The notes under the pieces were generated by a model. The model did not search any database and had not been told where the DNA came from. It saw nothing but the letters and a program-made list of their open reading frames with translations. From NCBI GenBank assembly GCA_900556255.1, contig USNZ01000022.1, forward strand, positions 1-9,967: DNA of 9,967 nucleotides, written 5' to 3'. Shown here in pieces: positions 1 to 7,000 of this stretch (within the stretch, counting starts at the first letter, position 1; every line of letters starts with the position of its first letter). The stretch is from an uncultured Oscillospiraceae bacterium. Lineage in GTDB: Bacteria; Bacillota; Clostridia; Oscillospirales; Ruminococcaceae. Both the position numbers and the translations under genes were made by a program.

Positions 1-562
1 CAAAAAAGTCCGGCTGCAAACGCTGCGCCGCCAGCTGCTGGCGGTCGGTGGGATCCATGACGCTCTGCCCCAAAAGCGATTCATACGCACCATAAATCAG
101 CGCCAGTTCGTCAATTTTCTCTTTATCCATGCCCGGCACAGCGGCGTAGGCGGCCAGTGCATCGGGGGTGATGCCGGCGCTTTTCAGCTCACCGATGGTC
201 TGGGCTGCCTTCTCGCAGAAGGCGGCGGATTTGCGCTGGCGGCTGTAATACACCACCTTGTCCAGCAGGCTGTCCACGGCGCGGCGCACCAGCAGGGCAC
301 GCCCGGCTTCGTCCAGCGTCTGCACGGCGGCACCGCCGTAGCGGCGCAAAATCGTTTCTGCCAGCGAGGTAAAGGAGTAGCTTTCCACATAGGCCGACAG
401 GCTGTCCCCCAGTGTACGGTACAAAAGCCCCTCGGTGGAGGAGGTGAACTGTTCCGGCACGATCAGCAGGCTGTGTTCGCCGCGCTCGGCGCGGGCGCGC
501 AGCTCTGCCAGCATACGGTAGGATTTACCGCTGCCGGAGGTGCCAAGCAATAAGGTAAGCAT
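1..562 (-). CDS. addB: AddB-like ATP-dependent helicase/nuclease subunit B, N-terminal part (cut by window edge)
   Basis: Read leftward from an ATG at 562-560, this frame is open to the edge of the window, giving about 187 N-terminal residues of a protein that in this family is usually over 1100 residues long. It opens with MLTLLLGTSGSGKS, a P-loop (Walker A; G7 to S14) right at the N-terminus, followed by LLIVPEQFTSSTE at about residues 40-52. A start with an immediate Walker A motif and then a 'VPEQFT..TE' segment is characteristic of AddB, the partner of AddA in the Firmicutes RecBCD-equivalent complex that processes double-strand DNA breaks in the cytoplasm. The start lies 22 nt after spoIIR, whose reading frame ends in two TAA stops. 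The ribosome site is modest: AAGGAA is 12 nt upstream, with a closer AGG 8 nt upstream. With no terminator in the gap, co-transcription with spoIIR is likely. The nuclease and iron-sulfur cysteine region would lie outside the window, so the gene cannot be shown to be intact. Confidence 0.85.
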   Translation of the reverse strand, partial: MLTLLLGTSGSGKSYRMLAELRARAERGEHSLLIVPEQFTSSTEGLLYRTLGDSLSAYVESYSFTSLAETILRRYGGAAVQTLDEAGRALLVRRAVDSLLDKVVYYSRQRKSAAFCEKAAQTIGELKSAGITPDALAAYAAVPGMDKEKIDELALIYGAYESLLGQSVMDPTDRQQLAAQRLQPDFF

Positions 563-584
563 AGTGTGTACCTGTTCCTTCTTA

Positions 585-1172
585 TTAACGTCGCAGCGCC
601 TTTTGTAAGGCGTCCCACGCGGCCAGCCGCACCTGATAGCGGCCAAATACCAGGGCGTTTTGCGCGCCCGTGGCATAGTGCGGCGTTGCCCCTGCCACAC
701 ACAGCGCCGGGTACACCACGCAGAACCAGTTGTGCCCGTCTGCCCGGCCCAGCTCGACGCGCAGGGCGGTATACTGCCCTGCAGGCAGGGCAAAGGTGCC
801 GTAGTCCTTGGCGTCAAAATGGCAGTGTTCCAACCGCAGCTGTACGGTTTGCCCGCTGTGGGCTTTGCGCAGGGCGGCTTGCGCGGCGCTTTGCAGCCGC
901 GGCAGATTGGCTTGCAGTATGTCGGTGGCGGCTTGCGCATCGGGGGCTGTGGTCAGCGCGGCGGGCAGGGCGTCCAGAACGGCGTCCCGCACCTGCAATT
1001 TCAGCAGCTGGTCGGGCAAGGTATCGCTGTTGGCCAAAATATGCAGCCGCACGGTATCGCGGCAGACCTGCTGCGCCGCAAATGCGCGCCCAAGGGCCGC
1101 CAAAACGGTAAGTACAAAGGCCACCGCCAGAATCCGGTTTGCCCATAATTTACGCTGTACAGTAAAAAACAT
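585..1172 (-). CDS. spoIIR: Stage II sporulation protein R (SpoIIR)
   Basis: The 195-residue product has one hydrophobic segment near the N-terminus (about residues 12-33), acting as an export signal or anchor. It then carries the two family hallmarks: LHILANSD with the following LLKLQVRDAVL at about 43-65, and HNWFCVVYPALCV at 147-159. In known spore formers SpoIIR is made in the forespore, exported to the space between the two membranes, and triggers SpoIIGA to process pro-sigma-E in the mother cell. I chose ATG 1172 because GGGAGGG (1185-1179) sits 6 nt upstream of it. The frame also allows TTG at 1178, but that abuts the ribosome site. Residue numbers count from this ATG. Length is normal and the frame is intact. 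It is separated from ispE by 76 nt that hold a forespore-type promoter, and addB follows closely. Sigma-F control is known for the family; here it is inferred from the promoter match. Confidence 0.93.
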   Translation of the reverse strand: MFFTVQRKLWANRILAVAFVLTVLAALGRAFAAQQVCRDTVRLHILANSDTLPDQLLKLQVRDAVLDALPAALTTAPDAQAATDILQANLPRLQSAAQAALRKAHSGQTVQLRLEHCHFDAKDYGTFALPAGQYTALRVELGRADGHNWFCVVYPALCVAGATPHYATGAQNALVFGRYQVRLAAWDALQKALRR

Positions 1173-1196
1173 CGCCAACCCTCCCTTGACTACAAA

Positions 1197-1226
1197 CAGT
1201 ATGGGATAAGGGTGGGCGATGTATAC
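1197..1226 (-). promoter_or_regulatory. Candidate forespore sigma-F/sigma-G promoter of spoIIR
   Basis: On the minus strand GTATA (1226-1222) is followed after 18 nt by CATACTG (1203-1197). The sigma-G consensus as I recall it is GHATR, 17-18 nt, CATNMTA, so this matches all of the -35 and six of seven -10 positions. In sigma-F terms, GTATA with a 15-nt spacer meets a -10 that fits the A-n-A-H-T-R half but lacks the leading GG. Transcription would begin near 1190, just upstream of the GGGAGGG ribosome site (1185-1179) and the spoIIR ATG at 1172. The position fits well. Promoter activity and the exact sigma factor are inferred. Confidence 0.6.
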
Positions 1227-1248
1227 AGAATTTCAGGGCGATGGTATC

Positions 1249-2136
1249 TTAACCCAAGGTGCGCACAGCAGTCACGCGCGGGCCGCCCGTAGTGGGGCGA
1301 CAGACATAGACCTGCTTGTAGCTCTTGCGCAGCACGGCGGCAGCGGCCCGCGCCTGCGCATCGTCGGCAAAAATGCCGAACACGGCGGCACCGCTGCCGG
1401 TCATCTGGGCGGTAATGGCACCGTTGGCGCGCAGAATTTCGCAGATGGAAGGGGTTTCCACCGCACCGGAGCAGTGCTCCAGGGCGTTGCCTGCGGCGGC
1501 GCAGACGGCAGCCAGATCGCTTTTACGGATCGCCTGTTCCTGGGCCTCGCAATCCGGGTGCACGGGGCTGCCCATTGTATCATAACGGGCAAAGGCTTCG
1601 GGGGTCGAGACGCCCACACTGGGCATGACCACCACAAAGCGGCAGTCCGGGCAGGGCGGCAGGGCTTTCATCAAATCGCCCACACCGCGTACGCGGCAGG
1701 TGCCGCCCAGCAGGGCAAACGGCACATCGGCCCCGATGCCCGCACCGATGGCGCACAGCTCGCTCATGGACAGCTTGGCACCGTACAGCTCGTTCAGCCC
1801 CACCAGCACACCGGCGGCATCGGCACTGCCGCCCGCCATACCGGCGCGCACAGGCACCCGTTTATAAACGTTCATGTCCACACCGGCCAGCAGCCCCGTG
1901 TAGTCAAAAAAGGCAAGGGCGGCCTTAAAGGCAGTGTTTTTATCGTTGGCAGGCACAAAACTGCCGGGCAAAGCCAGACGCAGGTCGCAGCTTGTCCTCA
2001 GCGTGATTTTTTCATACAGGTCAATGGTCTGCATGACCATGTCCAAATCGTGGTAGCCGTTGGGCAGGGTGCCCACCACATCCAGCGAGAGATTCAGCTT
2101 GGCGGGGGCCAGCACGGTCACAGAACGTTTTTGCAT
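1249..2136 (-). CDS. ispE: 4-diphosphocytidyl-2-C-methyl-D-erythritol kinase
   Basis: The 295-residue protein is a GHMP-family kinase of normal IspE length. It phosphorylates the 2-hydroxyl of CDP-methylerythritol with ATP, the fourth step of the MEP route to isopentenyl diphosphate. Visible signatures are APAKLNLSLDV at 10-20 (K13 and N15 in the active site), NGYHDLDMVMQTI at 26-38, the glycine-rich ATP loop PVRAGMAGGSADAAG at 95-109, and GIGADVPF at 133-140 with D137 as the expected catalytic aspartate. The C-terminal GHMP region has a MTGSGAAVFGIF motif. Start ATG 2136 is preceded by AAGGAG (2148-2143) at 6 nt. That site lies inside the last two codons and stop of the aminotransferase gene, only 3 nt away, so translation of the two genes is likely linked. 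No terminator is seen downstream before the spoIIR promoter. The function is secure from motifs. Membership of the regulator/aminotransferase operon is inferred from spacing. Confidence 0.95.
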   Translation of the reverse strand: MQKRSVTVLAPAKLNLSLDVVGTLPNGYHDLDMVMQTIDLYEKITLRTSCDLRLALPGSFVPANDKNTAFKAALAFFDYTGLLAGVDMNVYKRVPVRAGMAGGSADAAGVLVGLNELYGAKLSMSELCAIGAGIGADVPFALLGGTCRVRGVGDLMKALPPCPDCRFVVVMPSVGVSTPEAFARYDTMGSPVHPDCEAQEQAIRKSDLAAVCAAAGNALEHCSGAVETPSICEILRANGAITAQMTGSGAAVFGIFADDAQARAAAAVLRKSYKQVYVCRPTTGGPRVTAVRTLG

Positions 2137-2139
2137 AGT

Positions 2140-3318
2140 TTACTCCTTCAGCCAGCCGTTTTCCTGCAAAAAGGCGCGGATGCGGCGCATGGCGGTTTGC
2201 AGGTGGTCCACGCTGTACGCATAGCTGATGCGGGCGTAGCCGTCGCCGCAGGCACCGAATGCGGAGCCGGGTATGATGGCTACTTCTTTTTCCTTTAACA
2301 GGCGCTCGCAGAATTCCTCGCTGCTCAGGCCGCTGATCTGGATGGACGGAAACACATAAAATGCCCCGCGCGGCTCAAAGCAGGTAAGCCCCATATCGTT
2401 GAGCGATTTCACCACATAGCGGCGGCGGCGGTTGTACTCGTCGCGCATCATCTCGATCTGGTCGTCGCACTGGCGCAGCGCCGTGATGGCCGCATACTGG
2501 CTGGTGGTCGGCGCGGACATGATGCAGCTTTGGTGGATCTTGGTCATGACCTTGATGATAGGCACAGGCCCGGCCGCGTAACCCAGCCGCCAGCCTGTCA
2601 TGGCGTAAGATTTGGAGAAACCGTTGACCACGATGGTGCGCTCTGCCATACCGGGCAGCGATGCAAAGGACACATGGCGGTCGAGACCGTAGGTCAGTTC
2701 GGAGTAGATCTCGTCCGAAAGCACCAGAACATTGGTGCCGCGCAGCACCTCTGCGATGGATTCCATGTCGGCGGTGCTCATCACAGCACCTGTGGGGTTG
2801 TTGGGGTAAGGGAAAATCAGCAGCTTGGTGCGCGGGGTGATGGCTGCCTTGAGCTGCTCGGCCGTCAGGCGGAACTCATCCTCGGCGCGGGTGGCGATGT
2901 GCACAGGCACGCCGCCCACCAGCTGGGTGATCGGTTCATAGCAGACAAAGCAGGGTTCGGGAATGATGACCTCATCCCCCGGCTTGACCAGTGCGCGGAT
3001 GGCCAGATCGATGGCCTCGCTGCCGCCGACCGTGACCAATATGTTCTGGGGTTCATATCTCAGCTCAAAGCGGCGGGCAAGGTAGTTGCATACCTCGGCG
3101 CGCAGTTCTTTTAACCCTGCGTTGGCGGTGTACTTGGTACGGCCCTGCTCCAGGCTGCGGATACCGGCATCACGGACGCTCCACGGGGTCTTGAAATCCG
3201 GCTCGCCCACACCCAGTGAGATGCAGTGCGGCATATCGGCAGCCAAGTCAAAGAACTTACGGATGCCCGACGGACGCATCTGTTTGGCAGCCGGTGAAAG
3301 CAATTCGTCGTAGTTCAT
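2140..3318 (-). CDS. PLP-dependent aminotransferase, class I/II (fold type I)
   Basis: The 392-residue enzyme has the full set of aspartate-aminotransferase-fold landmarks: SLGVGEPDF at 34-42, KYTANAGLKELR at 62-73, YPNNPTG at 171-177 (N174 contacts the cofactor), SDEIY at 201-205 (D202 and Y205), and NGFSKSYAMTGWRLGY at 232-247, where K236 would form the Schiff base with PLP and R244 binds phosphate. The C-terminal ARISYAYS segment supplies the likely substrate-carboxylate arginine. Such cytosolic enzymes move amino groups between an amino acid and a 2-oxo acid. The specific substrate cannot be read from the sequence. The gene beside an Lrp-type regulator recalls the Bacillus subtilis yugG-yugH (alaR-alaT) pair, which makes alanine a reasonable but unproven guess. 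The ATG at 3318 shares its A with the regulator's TGA stop, which suggests coupled translation. A GTG at 3333 is in frame, but neither start has a well-spaced ribosome site. Confidence 0.9.
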   Translation of the reverse strand: MNYDELLSPAAKQMRPSGIRKFFDLAADMPHCISLGVGEPDFKTPWSVRDAGIRSLEQGRTKYTANAGLKELRAEVCNYLARRFELRYEPQNILVTVGGSEAIDLAIRALVKPGDEVIIPEPCFVCYEPITQLVGGVPVHIATRAEDEFRLTAEQLKAAITPRTKLLIFPYPNNPTGAVMSTADMESIAEVLRGTNVLVLSDEIYSELTYGLDRHVSFASLPGMAERTIVVNGFSKSYAMTGWRLGYAAGPVPIIKVMTKIHQSCIMSAPTTSQYAAITALRQCDDQIEMMRDEYNRRRRYVVKSLNDMGLTCFEPRGAFYVFPSIQISGLSSEEFCERLLKEKEVAIIPGSAFGACGDGYARISYAYSVDHLQTAMRRIRAFLQENGWLKE

Positions 3319-3800
3319 CACAGTACGGTACACTCTCTTTCATCGGGTTCTTCTTCGAGGTACAGGCGGCCGCTGCGCTTATAGGGGCGCAGTACAAAGC
3401 TGGTGGCTGTGGAGATCACGTCGTCCAGCGGGGACAGGCGCTTGGCCACAAAGATAGCAATTTCCTGAAAGCTATGGCCCTTGATGATGACCTGCAGGTC
3501 GTAACTGCCACTCATCAGCAGAACCGTATCGACCTCATCAAACTGGGCGATGGTCATGCCGATATCGTCAAAGCCGCGGGCCTTATGGGGGGTCACGCGC
3601 AGCTCAATGACAGCCTCGACCTGGTTGATGCCGGCGCGTTCCCAGTCCACCAGCGTTTCAAAGCCGCGGATAAAGCCCTTGGCTGCGGCGTCATCCATCA
3701 TGGCGGCGACCTCGGTGGGGGTCTTATCCATCATGGCGGCGATATCTTCAATCGGCATACGGGCGTTTCTTTCCAAAATACGGAGCAATTCTTCCATCAT
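3318..3800 (-). CDS. Lrp/AsnC-family transcriptional regulator
   Basis: The product is 160 residues, the usual size for the feast/famine regulator family. Residues 1-45 form the DNA-binding part: two helices with IEDIAAMMDKTPTEVAAMMDD as the probable helix-turn-helix, followed by the KGFIRGF wing. Residues 62-137 form the alpha-beta RAM (Lrp ligand-sensing) domain. They include AVIELRV and the turn SGSYDLQVIIKG near 97-108, where the G-x-Y-D-L pattern is typical of the amino-acid-binding surface. These proteins assemble as dimers to octamers and respond to amino acids. The next gene is an aminotransferase overlapping by 1 nt, so that operon is the likely target and self-regulation is likely. 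AGAGAGG (3812-3806) lies 5 nt before ATG 3800 and 8 nt before ATG 3797. Either ATG could be used, and a GTG at 3806 overlaps the ribosome site. Family is secure; ligand and targets are inferred. Confidence 0.88.
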   Translation of the reverse strand: MMEELLRILERNARMPIEDIAAMMDKTPTEVAAMMDDAAAKGFIRGFETLVDWERAGINQVEAVIELRVTPHKARGFDDIGMTIAQFDEVDTVLLMSGSYDLQVIIKGHSFQEIAIFVAKRLSPLDDVISTATSFVLRPYKRSGRLYLEEEPDERECTVL

Positions 3801-3857
3801 GCACACCTCTCTCTATGGGCGGCGGGCGCAAAAGGCGCTGCCGCCGTATACGAATAC

Positions 3858-3891
3858 AGTATAAGTATACCATAGCCGCCGGAAAATGCAA
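3858..3891 (-). promoter_or_regulatory. Promoter and possible operator of the Lrp-type regulator operon
   Basis: On the minus strand a weak -35, TTGCAT (3891-3886), is followed after 16 nt by a perfect TATACT -10 (3869-3864). A second identical TATACT (3863-3858) follows head to tail. This would start transcription near 3852-3857, about 55 nt before the regulator's ATG. Two self-complementary GTATAC hexamers (3865-3870 and 3846-3851) lie 19 bp apart centre to centre, one overlapping the -10 and one just past the start. That spacing puts them on nearly the same face of the helix and could be an operator. The promoter call rests on position and the -10 match. The operator is inference. Confidence 0.55.
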
Positions 3892-3922
3892 AGGTTTTTT
3901 GTGGGGGCGGGCAAGCGGCAGG

Positions 3923-3956
3923 CAAAACAAGTGCCCTCCCCTTGCGGGGAGGGCAC
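3923..3956 (-). terminator. Intrinsic terminator after the transporter/GLUG operon
   Basis: An 11-bp perfect inverted repeat, GTGCCCTCCCC (3931-3941) and GGGGAGGGCAC (3946-3956), flanks a 4-nt loop. Read on the minus strand the stem is followed by TTGTTTTG (3930-3923), a short U-rich tail. It lies 73 nt past the stop of the GLUG protein gene, the only gene reading into it from the right. The tail is not a pure U run, but the stem is long and nearly all GC. In the plus direction the stem is followed by no T run, so it acts for the minus strand only. Confidence 0.8.
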
Positions 3957-4029
3957 GGTATGATAGGCGGTTATGGCACTTTGCGGCTGTAAAATCAGCC
4001 CTGTGCCGCGCCTCCGCCTTTGCGGGGCT

Positions 4030-7000
4030 TTACGCTTTCTTTTTGTTTTTCCGCTTGCGGTGTCGGCGCAAAAGCAGCAGCACCACCAGTACAGCGGCGG
4101 CAATACTCGCCGCCAGCAGTTTGCCGGTGCTGACGGGGTTTTCTGTCACCGCAAATGCCTGTGCATCGGCGGGCGCGGTAAATTTCAGGTAGCTGCCGTC
4201 CGTCTGTGCGTCCCATGCCTGCCAGCCGTCGGCGGTTTTCAGCCACAGCTGCAGCGTGTCGGGGTCGTGCGGGGCCAGATAGCGCACCGTGTGCGCCAGA
4301 TCATCCTGCACGGGCAGCAGCCAGCTTTCCAGTGTGCCGGGCTGCGGGTTTTCCTCGCAGGGCTGCAGGGTCAGCTTATCGTTGGAGTCAAAGCTGCCCT
4401 CCACCAACAGCAGGGCACGGCCGTCGCGCTGCTGTTCGCTTTGCAGAACGCTCGTCTTATCGCTGTATTCTGCTTCAACCACGGCATCAAAGGTCATGTT
4501 GGTCAAATTCACGTCCGACCAGGTGCCCCAGCTGCCGTCCTGCTGCGGAACCTCGGGGAATTGATCGGGCGTCAGGCTGCCGCCGTAGTCCAGTGCGAAC
4601 TCCGCCACGCAGTTGCCCTCGGCGGTGAAATGCACGGTGATTTTCTTAAACGCACCGGGCAGGTTTTCCTGGGCGGCGAACGCATCAAAGGGCAGCGGGG
4701 CGGCAATGTCGGCATAGCTTACGCCGTCCAAACCGGCCACGCCCTCGTCCACAAAGGTGTTGCCTGTGATATTGCCGGAGCGCGGATCGTCCACCGTGCC
4801 GGCGATTGCGCCGAGCTGCTCGGTGCCTTCATCTATGACGACCATGGCCCGGCAGGTCTCGATATCGTAGCCGCTGCCTGCAATGCCGCCCACCTGCTTG
4901 GCACCGGCCAAACGGCATTTGGCGCCGCTTTCGCGGATGGTAGCACTGCTGGTTCCCGCAATACCGCCCACACAGGTGGCGTCCGCCGCGGTCACGTTGC
5001 CGTAGTTCCAGCTGGACAGCACCGAGCCCATTTCCATGTTGCCGACGATGCCGCCCACGCCCTGCTTTTTGCCGGTGATTTCGCCGTAGTTGGCGCAGCC
5101 GCGAATGACCACACGGGATTTCAGCTTAAAGTTCATCGAATCGCTGCCCGCCGTATGGAAATCGTCCTCAGGGTCCAGGTCGTTCTCGCGCGCCATGGCG
5201 CCTGTAATGCCGCCCGCGTTGATGTCGGCGTCCACCGTGCCTTGGTTGACGCAGTAGGAGACCTTGCCGGTGGTGTCCTGCTCGGTGTCGGTGTCGGAAA
5301 TATCGCTGTACAAATCGTCGGGGTCGGCGGTGTTATCCCCTGCCCCGGCCAGCGTGTTGCCGATTTTGTTCATCTGCTTGGTGATGGCGCGCACATCGTT
5401 GATAAGCGTCTGCGAGTTGCTGCTGCCGCTGCTGTTGAGCGCGGCGATGGTGTCTGCCACTGCGTTGAGGGTGCCGCTTAAATCATTTCTGCCGGCGGTG
5501 ATGGCGTCGCGGTCGGTCACCTCGACGGTTGGCACCGTGACCTGCATCGAGTCCGGCAGGGCGTTGCCCAAATCGTTCCAGATGCTCTGGTCACCCAGCG
5601 TGGAGAAGTCGGGATCCACGATACCCTGGCTCGGCGTGGCATTCTCACTGTCCGAGTCGGAAGTGCCGCCCAATTCGCCCAGCGTGGAAAAATCCGGGTC
5701 TACGACGCCGACACTCGGCGTGGCCTCATCCGACTGCGGGTCGGGTTGGCCGTGGGCAACGCGTTCCTCCCCACTCTCGGCGGCAGGCTCGGCGGCGGGC
5801 ACTTCCGTATCGGATTCAGCGGCAGATTCCTGCACGGATTCCTGCGTGGATTCCGACGTGGATTCCGAGGCAGATTGCGGCACGGATTCCGACGTGGATT
5901 CCGAGGCAGATTCCGGCACAGATTCAGCGGTCGGGGTGGTAGTTTGTGTGGAGGTCGAAACACTCTCGTCGGTGGTATCGGTTGCCTGCGGCGTAGGCTC
6001 TGCCGTTGGTGCGGGGGTCGGTTCTGCGTCAGAGTTACCCTTCAGGCTGTTTTTCAGCTCGCTCAAATCCACCGTAGTGTCCGTCGTGCCCAGGGTCACA
6101 TTGTCGGCGGTTGTCTGCAACAGGCGTTCCAGTGCGGCGCGGGCATTGGTCACATTGCTCTGCAGGTTGTTCAGTCTGGCGCTGGTATCATTGGCAGCCG
6201 CGTTGGCGTCATCGCAGGCGTGGTCAACCAGCGTCTGCAGCTCTTCCAGCTGCTCGCCCAAAATTTGCAGCGTGTCCTTTTCGTATTCCAGAATACTGTT
6301 CGGCTCCATCTGGCCGACAATGCCGCCGGCCTCCTTGCGGGCGTAGACAGTACCGTAGTTGGTGCAGGCCGTGACATAGCCGGTCTGGCTGCCCACGATG
6401 CCGCCCACGTTGTAGCCCATATGCTGGTAGCCCACGGTACCCAGATTCTGGCAGTTTTTGACCACACCGGCGCTGCTGCCCGCCACGCCGCCGATATCGG
6501 TGATGTCAGCGACATTCTCGGTACCGATAAGATCCTTCATGGTCAGGGAGGAAATGTCGATTTCGTTCTGTTCTACCTTGGTGTTGACACCGGCTTTGTT
6601 GACACAGCTTGCGATAACGCCGTGGTTGTCGCCCACGATGCCGCCCACAAAGTGGGCACCGTACACACTGCCTGTGACCGAGCAGCTCTCGACCGTGCCG
6701 CCTGCCAGGTTTTCACCTGCGATGCCGCCCACTTTGGACGCACCGCTGGACACACCGACAAAGCTGCAGTTCTTCACCGTGCCGGCATTGCTGCCGACCA
6801 CACTGCCGACGGTATGGCGGCTGCCTTCCGGCATGGCGCGTCCCTCCAGCTTGAGGTCCTGCACAACGGCATCGGATTCCAGATAGCGGAAGAATCCTAC
6901 AACAGAGCCATCCTGCACCAGATTCAGGTTGCTGATGGTATGCCCCTGACCGTCAAAGGTGCCGTTAAAAATCGGGATCCCGGCAAAGCCCTGCCCTACC

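Noticed and set aside
1219..2298. Plus-strand open frame of 359 codons
   Set aside because: It lies entirely opposite ispE and the end of the aminotransferase, is rich in His/Gly/Ala/Gln, and shows no family motif. It is an antisense shadow of GC-rich coding DNA.
3973..5481. Plus-strand open frame of 502 codons
   Set aside because: It runs antisense to the GLUG protein gene, which has a signal peptide, a ribosome site and clear repeats. The plus frame has biased low-information composition.
5740..5930. Short-period repeats as a possible CRISPR array
   Set aside because: The units are adjacent with no unique spacers and lie in frame inside a coding region, coding for a Ser/Glu-rich peptide.
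6600..6790. Recurring 'atgccgcccac' strings as a DNA-level repeat or uptake signal
   Set aside because: They coincide with the codons for the VGGI(A/V)G cores of the GLUG repeats, so the protein repeat explains them.
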